A DNA stretch of 64,000 nucleotides, from NCBI GenBank assembly GCA_963693085.1, contig OY856409.1:658174591-658238590 (forward strand), given 5' to 3'. The notes below the pieces were generated by a model, which ran no database searches, was not told the origin of the DNA, and saw only the letters and a list, made by a program, of their open reading frames with translations. Shown here piece after piece: positions 36,701 through 47,080 of this stretch (the stretch's first letter is position 1; every line of letters starts with the position of its first letter). The position numbers were made by a program, and so were the translations under genes. The stretch is from Alisma plantago-aquatica. Lineage: Eukaryota; Streptophyta; Magnoliopsida; Alismatales; Alismataceae.

Positions 36701-37462
36701 GAAATCAAAAGTAAAAACATCTCATATATTTACTCCTAACTATGCCTAGTCTTTTTTAGCAACATATGTTAGCTTCTCTACACCAGCAAGTGCAAGTAAA
36801 AGCTTTGCAGCCTTCAACACAATCAACAACATGTGAATTTCAACTTGCCAGACATGGAATTCATAGACCAAGGGATGACCCAGATGGGAATTTCAATCCA
36901 TTGGTTGTAGGGAGAAGGGATCTTTGGTTCCACATCTTCCAATAACATATGCATATGTGTTGTCCATGCCATAAAGGAGGATCATAATGTTGATAAGGGC
37001 TATTGGTGGTGGAAAAAAGAGCATTTGACATAGCTATTTTCTATTAATAGTGTATTTAGGGACACCCACTTGTAGAGGTGAAAATGATAATGCATCACAT
37101 TAAATGTAATACAATTGATAGCATATGGGATTGATGTCTACGAAGCAGCTACTAGGACAGGAGTAAATAGGAGTAGAGAAGATAGTTATGTTGGGTTTGT
37201 GTGGTTTCTATAGCAGTCAAGGTAAGAACATTGTCTAATTTGTAAATCAAAGGGATAATGATGGTATTGGTTTTGTTGATATGGTCAGAGTGGAACATGG
37301 GAGGATTGATCATGTGATTAAGGAAACAACTGGTGTATAGTGATGAACAAATGGAATGGGTTGTCCATGTCCCATATTTAGATAGGTAATGTATGGATAT
37401 GTAAAAAATGGTAATTGTTTCAAAAATGAAGGGTCATGAAGAGATACTAGAGAGGAGGTTGT
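33769..37462. other. No recognisable gene; possible LTR-like segment
   Basis: AT-rich sequence with repeated AAACCCTAATT-type stretches near 34400-34560. Around 34890-35600 the composition becomes GC-richer, and on the minus strand a TATA motif (CTATAAATAAGA, 35561-35572) is followed by a CA/CT-rich segment, as in LTR promoters. No second LTR or target duplication was found, so I do not call an element. Confidence 0.35.
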
Positions 37463-37467
37463 GGTCT

Positions 37468-37758
37468 TATAACACTCGGGCCTACTGCCCAAGGTTCTAG
37501 TAGAGTTTCAAGAATGACGACTGGCCCTACAGATCACCACTAGCCTTAACTGTGTGCTTTTTTCTCACTCACGTGCAAGCTAGGATAAACTTCATGACTG
37601 GTCACCCATCCTAGTACTACTCCAAGCTGAGCATGCTTAACTATGGAGTTCTTTAGTGATGGGCTCTAGAAAAAGGAGGTGCACCTTGGTGATATGGGTA
37701 GTCCAATCATTCCTTTTAAGATCATTCTATCTAAGGCCTTAAATCCTGGGACATTAGA
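37468..37758 (-). repeat. Cassandra 3' LTR
   Basis: Direct repeat of 38011-38300. Its terminus reads TATAAC where the other LTR has TGTAAC. The 5S-like segment spans about 37589-37665. Confidence 0.92.
37589..37665 (-). ncRNA. 5S rRNA-like segment in Cassandra 3' LTR
   Basis: The minus strand reads AACTCCATAGTTAAGCATGC then GAGTAGTACTAGGATGGGTG, closely following the 3' two-thirds of plant 5S rRNA. It is a retrotransposon-borne copy, not a genomic 5S gene, since the 5' third of 5S is not evident and it is repeated in both LTRs. Confidence 0.8.
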
Positions 37759-38010
37759 ATCTCCCCCACTTAGAATCTTGACATACTCATCAAGGCTTGA
37801 CTATATGGCCTCATAATATTTCCCCATTTCAGTGCAGACCCATAATGGTCCATGAACACCCAGCTCCCAATCACGGAATACCAGCGCAAGGGTGGCTACA
37901 TCACCATGGATATCCCTTTCCAACTTGCCTAGACCGCACAGCTCAAGACTAGCATGCCACATGCCCATGTGGTCCCCACCTACTGGAGGGGTTCTGGCTC
38001 TGATACCATT

Positions 38011-38300
38011 TGTAACACCCCGGCCCACTTCCCAAGGTTCTAGCAGAGTTTCAAAAATGACGATTGGCCCCACATATCACCACTAGCCTTAACTGCAAGC
38101 TTTTTCCTCACTCACGCACAAACCAGGATAAACTTCCTGACTGGTCACCCATCTAGTACTACTCCAAGCTGAGAACGCTTAACTATGGAGTTCTTTAGTG
38201 ATGAGCTCCCGGAAAAGGAGGTGCACCTTGGTGATATGGGTAGTCCAATCATTCCTTTTAAGATCATTCTATCTGAGGCCTCAAATCCTGGGACGTTACA
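38011..38300 (-). repeat. Cassandra 5' LTR
   Basis: Intact TGTAAC...GTTACA ends. The 5S-like segment spans about 38131-38206 and keeps both the A-box region and the C-box region in minus orientation. Confidence 0.93.
38131..38206 (-). ncRNA. 5S rRNA-like segment in Cassandra 5' LTR
   Basis: Same 5S-derived module as at 37589-37665, reading AGTTAAGCGTTCTCAGCTTG then GAGTAGTACTAGATGGGTGA. One G is missing from the C-box relative to the other LTR (CTAGATGG versus CTAGGATGG). Confidence 0.8.
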
Positions 38301-38305
38301 GGTCT

Positions 38306-39006
38306 TGTTGCTGGGCATTGTGGTTATTGACCATGTATGGACCATAGAGAGTCCTAGTTACTGGAGGTGTGGAGTCGGTTAGTGTTTGCAACTAATTTTT
38401 CAAGTGGAGAAATGTGAGTAAATAGTAATTCAAAAAAAATGAGAAAAATTATTAGGAGAGAGTCAAGGAGAAGACTGTATTTTAAAACATTGCAATGTGA
38501 TTGGCTAGGGAGTATTGTTAGTTGATAAAATTCCATTGTTGTAATTCATTTAAAAAACTCCCTCTTTTATATTAGTATATATACATATACATCAAAGTAA
38601 TAGGGGAGAGTTCCTAATTCTCATTGGGATTGTAATGACTTTCTTGGAGCTATCTAAACATTGAAGCTAGAAGGAATTAAGTTGAACTAGGAGGAGGTTA
38701 TAATGAATGGCTTTCTAAATTCTAAATATAGTATGATGATTTATATGTATATTGGTGAAGGTAGTTCATACTATATTTTGTGACCCCTTTTGCTTGTTTA
38801 ATAGATCCAATTTCTAGTTTTGGCTATGTTATAGACTTTTATTACATGATATATATAATTATCTCTTTGATTTTTATCTCAAATAATTTGGTGCATTTTA
38901 TGTAGATCTCGAGAGACATGGTTCATTTAGAACTCACATCACTCTAGATTCAACTTTGAGGCTCCACAACACTTGGTTCAGACCCTTTTTAGTCACAGCA
39001 TGTTTA
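38306..39006. other. No gene seen
   Basis: AT-rich DNA between the Cassandra and hAT elements, without repeats or coding sequence that I recognise. Confidence 0.4.
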
Positions 39007-39299
39007 AACCCAAGCAGTGTTCAGAAAATCAGTCTAATCGGCCGAATAATCGGTTTTGGAGGTTTAGCGCTCTGCATATGAATAATCGGCCTATAATCGG
39101 TCCAAGACTGATTAATCAACCGTTTGGGGGTATAATCGGACGATTAATCGGCGATTTACAAAATCAAATGCTAGTAATATTTTTTTACATTAATTATTTC
39201 TAATACTACTATTGGTCATTACAATTACATTCTCTTTTTCCACTTTACATATTTGGTCTTCTCCCCATGTTTTCTCAATAAGTTTATAGTTAATGTTTA

Positions 39300-39573
39300 T
39301 TGGACTGATCCTTATTGTTGATGTTTTCTTCTCTAATTTCATCGATGTTTCTAATTACTTATTAATGCAATATTAGTCTATGACTTATCAATGTTTCTAA
39401 TTACGTATCAATGTTTCTTCTCGAATTTCATTAATGTTTCTAGTTACTTATAAATGCAATATTAGTTTATTACTTATCAATGTTTCTAATTACTTATTAA
39501 TGTGATACTAGTCTATGACTTATCAATGTTTCCAATTACTTATTAATGCAATATTAGTCTATTACTTAGAAAT
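39300..39573. repeat. AT-rich minisatellite inside the hAT element (left part)
   Basis: About five imperfect units of roughly 45-50 bp built from AATGTTTCTAATTACTTATT and AATGCAATATTAGTCTATGA. It continues on the other side of the LINE (44399-44590). Confidence 0.8.
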
Positions 39574-40275
39574 AGAACAGGAAGAGTCGAGTGGGGAGAG
39601 AGGGGCGGAAGGGACGGAGCTAGATATGGAAGCCATCTTTCCAGAGCTTACGGGAACAGACGAGACCGGGCACAGGGAGAATGCACGAGGACAATCGCAA
39701 GGCCGGGAGAAGACGAAGGGAATCAACAGGGTAGTGGTTATGCCGCAAACAGCGGAAAGCAAGGAGGGGATTCAGTATACAAGAGAGGAGATCGTAGCCC
39801 TTAAACCAAATGAATCACGAACTAAAGCAGGGAACAGTGGAGTCGAGCCAGGACCAGTAGCTTCAAGCGGGGCAAACCATGATGAAGGCAATGAGTTTGT
39901 GGGCACTGAAACTCAGATAATACATGAACAAGCACCAACGGCAACTAGAACCAGAGCACAGATGGAGAAAGAACACCGAAGAAGGACAGGCAGGGGGGAA
40001 AAGCAGATCAAAGAAAGAAGAAAGCTGCTCTGTGGGTGTACAAGATGAGCAGGAGCCAAAGACTTGGAGTACCTGACAATGAAGTGGTCTGGAACAATAT
40101 TGCAGGGAAAAGGGATAGGCAATCTGAGCTATGCGATATGGAACTTGATGCAGCTGATACTGTGATTGATACATGCAAGAAGGCACGGAGCACAGAGATG
40201 GAAGCACAAAGACAAGGAACCAATGCGTCCCAAGTAGCAGGAGCTGGCGTAGACCAGCCCCGTGAAGAGCAATGA
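39574..40275 (+). pseudogene. LINE ORF1 3' portion (truncated, frameshifted)
   Basis: Codes for a charged, low-complexity tail. It starts inside the ORF with EQEESSGERGAEG, runs to about 40048, then shifts frame and ends ...GVDQPREEQ with TGA at 40273-40275. Plant L1 ORF1 proteins bind RNA through an RRM-like domain and a CCHC knuckle, and neither is visible, so only the C-terminal part remains. The stop overlaps the ORF2 start codon (ATGA). Confidence 0.7.
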
Positions 40276-43200
40276 AAATCATGAGCTGGAACTGTCAGGG
40301 ACTGGCCCGCCCTGACACAGTTAATGCTCTCCGATCGTGGTGTTGGAGGGAGGGTCCGAGCATAGTTTTCCTTATGGAAACTATGATTTCGAGTGCAGAC
40401 TTGGAAGTAGTGATGAGAAAGTGTGGCTTTACTAAAGGGATCTGTTTAGCGAGTGTCGGCAGAGCAAGTGGAGTAGGATTCTGGTGGAAGGATGTAGATC
40501 TTATTGTTACAGCCTATTCACAACATCATTGCAGTTGCAATATCCAGGACAACAATACAAGGGAGACGTGGAGAGCTATCGGTATATATGGATGGGCGGC
40601 ACAACAACAAAAATTCAGAACTTGGGATCTTATGAGGGAGCTGATGACGGATGAAGACACACCCACGCTTTTCTTTGGTGACTTTAATGAAATCCTTTCT
40701 AATGATGAGAAAGACGCCGGCCCACCCAAACCCTTCAGACATATCCAAGATTTCAGAAGCGTGGTTGATGACTGCGATCTTACGGATCTGGGGTACAGCG
40801 GGAGCATATTCACATGACAGAGAGGACTCACATCGGAAACTCTTGTAAGGGAATGCCTGGACAGAGCCTTGGGAAGCCCATCCTGGGTTGCTAATTTTCA
40901 ACATGCAAGAGTTATACATCTCACAAAGTACGAATCTGATCACGTCCCAATCATCATCAACACGGACTACAAAAAGAAAAAAGCTCAAAGAAGATAGCAG
41001 TATTTTTTCTTTGAACCTATGTGGGTGCAGGATGAGGCATGTGAGCATATAATAAAATCTGCTTGGGAGGAAAATCAGCATTCAGGTTTGCAAGGAAAGA
41101 TGGAACAGTGTGGAAAAAACTAAAGGAGTGGGCAGGAAAAAAATTCGGGGAAAGGAAGAAGAAAATAAAAGAACTTGAAAATGCGCTAAATGAATTCCAA
41201 CAATTACCTCAGGACAGCCAGAACCTTGCTAGGTGCACACATCTTACAGCTGAATTACAAGAATGGCACAGGCGTGATGAGGTGTATTGGCATGCAAGGG
41301 CACGGGTGAATGAAATGAAATCGGGTGACAGGAACACTGCCTATTTTCATCATAAAGCATCACAAAGAAGGAAAAGAAACAACATTGAAGGGCTGAAAAA
41401 TAGTGAAGGACAGTGGAAGACGGGACATGAGGAGATAGAAAAAATTGTGGTGTCTTTCTTCAAAAATCTTTTCAACACTTCAAATCCTTCGGGATGGGAG
41501 GAGGCGACCCGGGGAATATCTATGAAAGTGTCTATGGAGGAGAGGAATGATTTGGAAAATGATTTTACGTCTGCAGAAATTCACACAGCTTTAAAGGCTA
41601 TGCACCCCAATAAGGCACCGGGTCCGGATGGAATGAAGGCTATGTTCTTCCAGAATTATTGGCATATTGTAGGAGAGGATATCTCTAGTTACATTAAAGG
41701 GTGGTGGAAATCTGAGAGAAGTATTGCAGATCTAAATGCAACACTAGTGGTGATGATCCCAAAGGTTCATAAGCCAGAAGAGGTTGGGGACTACAGACCT
41801 ATCAGTCTTTGTAATGTTGTTTACAAAATTGCTTCAAAAGTCATAGCAAATAGACTGCGGCCGCTCATGGACAAAATTATTTTTTAAAATCAAAGTGCTT
41901 TTATTCCTGGAAGGCTCATTACCGATAATGCTCTCATTGCCTACGAGCTTTTTTATGACAAGAAAAGAGGGAACCGTGCAAAAAAGGGACACATTGCTCT
42001 TAAGCTGGATATGTCAAAGGCCTATGATAGGGTTGAATGGAGTTTTTTGGATTATGTCCAAGGAAAAATGGGCTTTGGAGAAAAATGGAGAAGGAAAATT
42101 CTAGATTGTATGTCAACGGTAACCCACTCATTTGCTATTAACGGGGAACAGACCAGGAGGATTCAACCAACCAGAGGACTTCGGCAGGGTGACCCTCTCT
42201 CTCCTTACCTTTTTATTTTATGTGCTGAAGCTTTTTCTACTTCTTTATCCCTTGCTACACAACAAAAGGTCATTCAGGGAGTCCGAGCTAGCCGTCATGG
42301 CCCGCGGATTTCTCATCTTTTCTTTGCAGATGATTCCATACTTTTCACAAGAGCAACCAAAGAAGAATGTCTGAAATTAGCTGAAATTATCAGCCACTAC
42401 GAGCAGGCATCCGGGCAGAAAATAAATTTATCCAAAACTGAGGTTGCTTTTAGTAAAGGTGTGGACAGTGTGAGAAGGAAAGAGTTGACGGAGTTGATGC
42501 AGGTCAAAGAAGTGGATAGGCATGGCAAGTACCTTGGGCTGCCTACGGCAGTGGGCAGGTCAAAGAAGCAGATGTTTGCTTACATTCGGGAACGCATCTG
42601 GAGGAAGCTGCAAGGATGGAAGGAGAAATTGTTATCTAAGGCAGGAAAAGAAGTTCTCATCAAAGCAGTAGCACAGGCCATACCATCGTATATCATGAGC
42701 ATCTTCAGACTCCCGGAGTATCTCCTCGATTCAATCAATAGCACAATCTCGAGATTTTGGTGGGGAGCAAAGGATGCAGAGCGGAAGATTGCATGGGTCA
42801 GCTGGAAAAACATGTGCAAACCCAAGAGCCAAGGCGGCATGGGCTTCAGAAACATAAGCATTTTTAATCAAGCTCTGTTGGCAAAACAAGTATGGAGGCT
42901 CTTCCACAGACGGGACACACTAGTATACCGAGTTCTGCAAGTTAGATACTTTCCGAGGGATTCCGTGCTCAACGCAAGGAGGGGATATGATCCTAGCTTC
43001 ACCTGGAGGAGTATCTAGAACGCAAAAAACATTATTTTAGAGGGCATGCAATGGCGAGTGGGTGATGGGACCAACATCAACATCTAGACTGATTCATGGA
43101 TTCCGCAGCTAGGAGGAAGCCTGGAAAAGGTGTATGGGGTCTCTTGCACTACAATACAAAGGGTGAGCCAGCTAATGGTTGGAGAAAAAACAGAGTGGAA

Positions 43201-44368
43201 TGAGGAGTTCATTGCAAATCTGTTCACGCATGATATAGCGAGCAAGGTGTTAGCGACTCCTTTGGGTCTAACAAGACAGGATGACGGGATTTTCTGGAGG
43301 CCTGATAGGAAAGGGGAATACACGGTTAGATCCGCATACTGGATGGCTACACAGAATGCAACGGTGGTCCTGGAAGAGCGAAGAAGAGAGGAGGAAGCTA
43401 AAACATGGAGAACTATTTGGCGCAAGGGCCTTATTCCAAAAGTGGCGCACTTCCTATGGAGATGCATGACAGGAGCGCTGAGTACCATGGGAAGGCTTTT
43501 TGATAGGCACTGCCATGACACTGGAATTTGCAGGATTTGCAGAAGAGAGAAAGAAGACATCAGCCATATGTTTTTCAGGTGCCCCCAAGCGTGGGAGTTA
43601 TGGAAGGAGAGTCCGGAACCAGTGCAAGATGAGATTAGAAAGGCGGGACAAGGGAGGACTGACCAGGCTATTATTTCCCTCACGACAGCAGCCGACGAGG
43701 AGGGTAATGATACCATGATTGCTTCCCTGTGGACCGTGTGGACAAGAAGAAATGATATTATCTTCAAGGACAAGGTGCGGCCACCTCTCACCATCCATAG
43801 AAATTTGCTCACCTTAATCAAAGATCACCGATCAGTAAACGCGACCAGCAGCAGGCAAGGGAACCGAGAGGCAACTCAGCCTTGGAAAGTGCCAGCAGCA
43901 GGCTTTGTCAAGTTGAATTGTGACGCAGCTGTTAGCATCCACGGCAGGGATGGCGCTGGTCTAGCATGGAGAGATTGCAACGGGAAAATAGTCTGCACAG
44001 CGGGGACTAGACGACCGTCGCTATCTAATGTACAAATTGCAGAAGCATGGGCATTACGTGAGGGACTAGTTCGGTCCAAGGAGCTGAAGATGGGTTGGCT
44101 TGTGGTCGAGTCGGATGCGGAAGCTATCATCAACTGCATAAATACCAAGGCTAAGCGAGCGGACCTCCTGGGAACCATCCTTGCAGACATATATAGTCTA
44201 GTTAATGCTTTTCTTTCTGTTCTTTTTGTTTCTTGTAGAAGGCAAGCAAACGGATTAGCACATCTGCTAGCCCGTGAAGCTACCAGTAGTTCTTCCCCTT
44301 TTCTTTTCTTATCGCATTTCCATTCCTCTGTAGCAAACTGGGTTGAGCCCCCGTTAAGCTTGATTTAA
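40272..44368 (+). pseudogene. LINE ORF2: APE endonuclease, reverse transcriptase, zf-RVT, RNase H (broken)
   Basis: Starts ATG at 40272 (MKIMSWNCQGLARPD). The endonuclease keeps the Asn of WNCQG, the Glu of LMETM, GDFNEIL and SDHVPI. Breaks are TGA 40815-40817, TAG 40995-40997 and a one-base shift in an A-run near 41110-41120. The RT then runs in the new frame with NKAPGPDGM, LDMSKAYDRVEW, GLRQGDPLSPYLFIL and an intact FADD box. Further breaks are TAA 41885-41887, TAG 43016-43018 and TAG 43085-43087. A C-x2-C-x7-H-x4-C zf-RVT finger (CRICRREKEDISHMFFRC) and a plant-L1-type RNase H (NCDAAVS, EAWALREGL, ESDAEAI, ANGLAHLLA) finish the protein. Five of the six breaks are stops. The enzyme would perform target-primed reverse transcription; this copy cannot. 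Confidence 0.95.
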
Positions 44369-44398
44369 ATAGTAGATAAGTCTTACCCTAAAAAAAAA

Positions 44399-44590
44399 GT
44401 CTATTACTTAGAAATGTTTCTAATTACTTATTAATGTGATATTAGTCTATGACTTATCAATGTTTGTAATTACTTATCAAGTTTCTTCTCTAATTTCATC
44501 AGTGTTTCTAAATACTTATGAATGCAATATTAGTCTAGTACTTATAAATGTTTCGAATTACTTATCATTGATATTATTATATGGTCAATA
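44399..44590. repeat. AT-rich minisatellite inside the hAT element (right part)
   Basis: Continuation of the 39300-39573 array after the LINE. The first unit repeats the LINE target sequence GTCTATTACTTAGAAAT. Confidence 0.8.
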
Positions 44591-44753
44591 TATAATTTAC
44601 ATATCTTTTTTATTAATATTTAAAATTAATAAAAATCAAAACTGATTAAAACCGAATATTCTCCCGCTTATACTCCCGCATACCGTATATACTCTATTTG
44701 GTACCCTCTCTGCATGTACATTGATTACCGCTTTTCAGAACACTGAACCCAAG

Positions 44754-45224
44754 TATGGCATGTAAAACCCAAATTTCATACACATTCACATGAGTTCCAA
44801 CAAAAATTAACTCGTGACATTGATGGGGTATCACAAACATTGAATATCATGCATAAAGAATATGTAATTAAAATAATAACCAAATTAGGATCACATCTCA
44901 TTTCTCATTATCAATAGTTTAGATTAAAATAAAACTTGATACAAACTTAGAACATTGTTCAAAAATCTATACATAAACAAACTAGACTCAATGCATGCAA
45001 GAATACTTAGGTAGACAAAGGCACCCCACCTGGGCATTTGTAGTCTTTCATTGGGCCATCCTTGTCCTTAACCTAATGTCTTACTCCTCCTCTACTCACC
45101 ACTTGTGGATATCACATTCAAATACATGCAAAGCAACATGAAAAATCTACATGAGTAACACTGAGTATTTATAGCATAAAAATTATATATATAATTGAAG
45201 TGAAATCAAATAACTTAGACATTT
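44754..45224. other. No gene seen
   Basis: AT-rich DNA between the hAT element and the long-LTR retrotransposon. No coding or repeat structure identified. Confidence 0.4.
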
Positions 45225-47080
45225 TATAACATACCCAAATCTAGATATTTATCTCAACATACCATGTCCTTAGTCTCATCTTACTTAGATTAGCAACAAA
45301 TCTATTTTCCCTAGAATTAGAATAATTAAGAGTAATTGGATCCAAGAAAAATATGATGTTTCAAGATATCACCTTTATAGAACATCAAATGTAAATTATT
45401 TAATTAAGCCTTCAATTTGAGGTTAATAATATAAATTCATTAATTAATTAGTGTTGACCCTAATTTAGAAACTAAGAATCACCCTAAGTCTTATTTATGA
45501 AAGATATTCCATAAATGAGTAATAATGTATCAAAGCCATCATGAAAATTCATTCAATAAATATTAATATAAAAATAATGAAATAAAATACAAAATGTTTC
45601 CAAAAGGCCCAACTAATACAAAAATTGGGTTCTTTTATACTTTAATTAGCTTACTCATGAATTTTTAGGTCAATCACATGTTATTTTGCCCATCCACTTA
45701 AGTGGTAAAACTGTATGTTTAATGTACATCAATTTATTCAATATTTAAAATATTTTCCAATATTGATTAAATCATCTCCATGTGCATCACATGTTCAACG
45801 TTGTCCCTGCATTGAGCTAGGTAGTCACAATTCCCCTAGTACTTTTGTCTGTTTCTCCATCCCTTCCTTCCTCTTTCTCTCTTCTCCTCTCCCTCTTCTC
45901 CAATCTTTATTTATTCCCCCATCCTCCACTTCATTTCTCACATAGCCTTAGCTCTATTCTATCTCTCCTTCCTCCCAACCGTCAACAAAATACCAACAAC
46001 ACACAATCTGCTGGTATTCCCCACTGCCATTGACTCCAGCCATGAATCTAAGTTTCCCTGTCAAACTCTCGAGTCTGCCAAGACCACTCTTGATCCATGC
46101 TGCCATACCCCCTCCTAGCCCACGTCTTGTTCTTATGACTTTTCCTTTGTCTACCCTAGCAATGAACCTCTATTACCAACAAGATGTTGTGGATGTCTCG
46201 ATCATCCATGACCACCAAGAATGATGCCCCTAGACATCAAATCTCCAAGTGTAGAAGGTCTCCAGTGATTAATCATCCCATTCCTAATGAAGTTGCTCAT
46301 CATTTCCCTTCATTCCTCATCACACGCCAGCTTCTTGGGAAATTTTACACACAACATTTCCATTTATAGCTTCTACAAAAGAGCATCATCATGCACCCAT
46401 AGGTGAACATAGATGACTCTAGTGTTTAGTAGCTAGAGCTGACTCATCTTTCTCCACGCTTGTTTGTGTAGACGTCTCTGCCACCTATTGGCATTTCTAG
46501 GTTCTCTGCATGGCTACCCTACCTCATGCTCTATTCTAAATCACCACCTCCCTATTGAAAATGTGCAACCAAGGATTGATTTTGGAACATGTTTTGTGTC
46601 TATGACCATCTACCATTGACGTGCTCGGTGCCACCTAGGTTGTCGTGGAGAACAAAAACTCTTACAACAACCTAAAAATTGTAAAAAATCTCTCATTTAT
46701 TCACTTCCTCCTCCACCACCACCATCTACCTCTCCTCTGCCACCTACAAAACTGCTCAACTAGAGAAACTATCAGTACCCTAGGCTCGCAGAAAGGTCGA
46801 CCACTAAGAGTAACACTGTCACTTGTTGTTTGGTTGGCATAACCATCCACATAAGCACCACGGAGGACTATGGCAATCATCCATGAAGCTCTCATCATAT
46901 CCTCTACCTACTGGTAATCAATTGAATCTAATCTTCCTCCTATTTATGTATTCTTTCCAAATTATCATTGTACATAATGCTAATATTGAGTTTTTTTAGG
47001 GATTACAAACCACTCACCTTAGCAAAGACAACCCAAGAACTTGTACATGTGGTTTGATTTTGCTTGTAGATGGTTTGTTT
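45225..47080 (+). repeat. 5' LTR of the long-LTR element (right edge uncertain)
   Basis: Begins TATAACATACCCAAATCTAG, where the 3' LTR has TGTGACATACCC, so the TG end has decayed. Matching blocks include GATTAGCAACAAATCTATTT, ACTCTCGAGTCTGCC and CTACTGGTAATC. Homology can be followed to about 47080, where the partner reaches the window end, so the true LTR may be longer. Confidence 0.75.

Larger units (their letters stand above)
37468..38300 (-). mobile_element. Cassandra TRIM retrotransposon with 5S rRNA-like LTRs
   Basis: Two LTRs of about 290 bp (37468-37758 and 38011-38300) flank a 252-bp non-coding interior. The target duplication is perfect: GGTCT at 37463-37467 and 38301-38305. On the minus strand the 5' LTR is followed by TGGTATCAGAGCC (38008-37996, Met-tRNA primer site), and the 3' LTR is preceded by AAGTGGGGGAGAT. 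Each LTR contains a stretch matching plant 5S rRNA, including AGTTAAGCGTTCT and GAGTAGTACTAGATGGGTGA, the Pol III internal promoter region. Small size, no coding capacity and 5S-bearing LTRs are diagnostic of Cassandra. Confidence 0.95.
39574..44398 (+). mobile_element. L1-type LINE retrotransposon
   Basis: A 4.8-kb element with ORF1 remnant, APE endonuclease, reverse transcriptase, zinc-finger (zf-RVT) and RNase H regions, ending in a short A-run. The target duplication GTCTATTACTTAGAAAT (17 bp) lies at 39557-39573 and 44399-44415. ORF1 looks 5'-truncated: no full RRM/gag domain or long 5' UTR is seen. Stops and a frameshift inactivate ORF2, but overall decay is modest. Confidence 0.95.
39015..44745. 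mobile_element. Non-autonomous hAT element, split by a LINE
   Basis: Terminal inverted repeats CAGTGTTCAGAAAATCAGTC (left) and CAGTGTTCTGAAAAGCGGTA (right, reversed). The 8-bp target duplication is perfect: AACCCAAG at 39007-39014 and 44746-44753. Without the LINE and its duplicated target the element is about 890 bp. It consists of AATCGG-rich subterminal repeats and a minisatellite, with no transposase. Confidence 0.93.

Noticed and set aside
37468..38300. Genuine genomic 5S rRNA genes
   Set aside because: The 5S-like parts are incomplete, lie within LTRs, and the unit has a primer binding site and a 5-bp target duplication.
39562..40282. Minus-strand open frames opposite the LINE ORF1
   Set aside because: They are shadows of the plus-strand LINE coding region.
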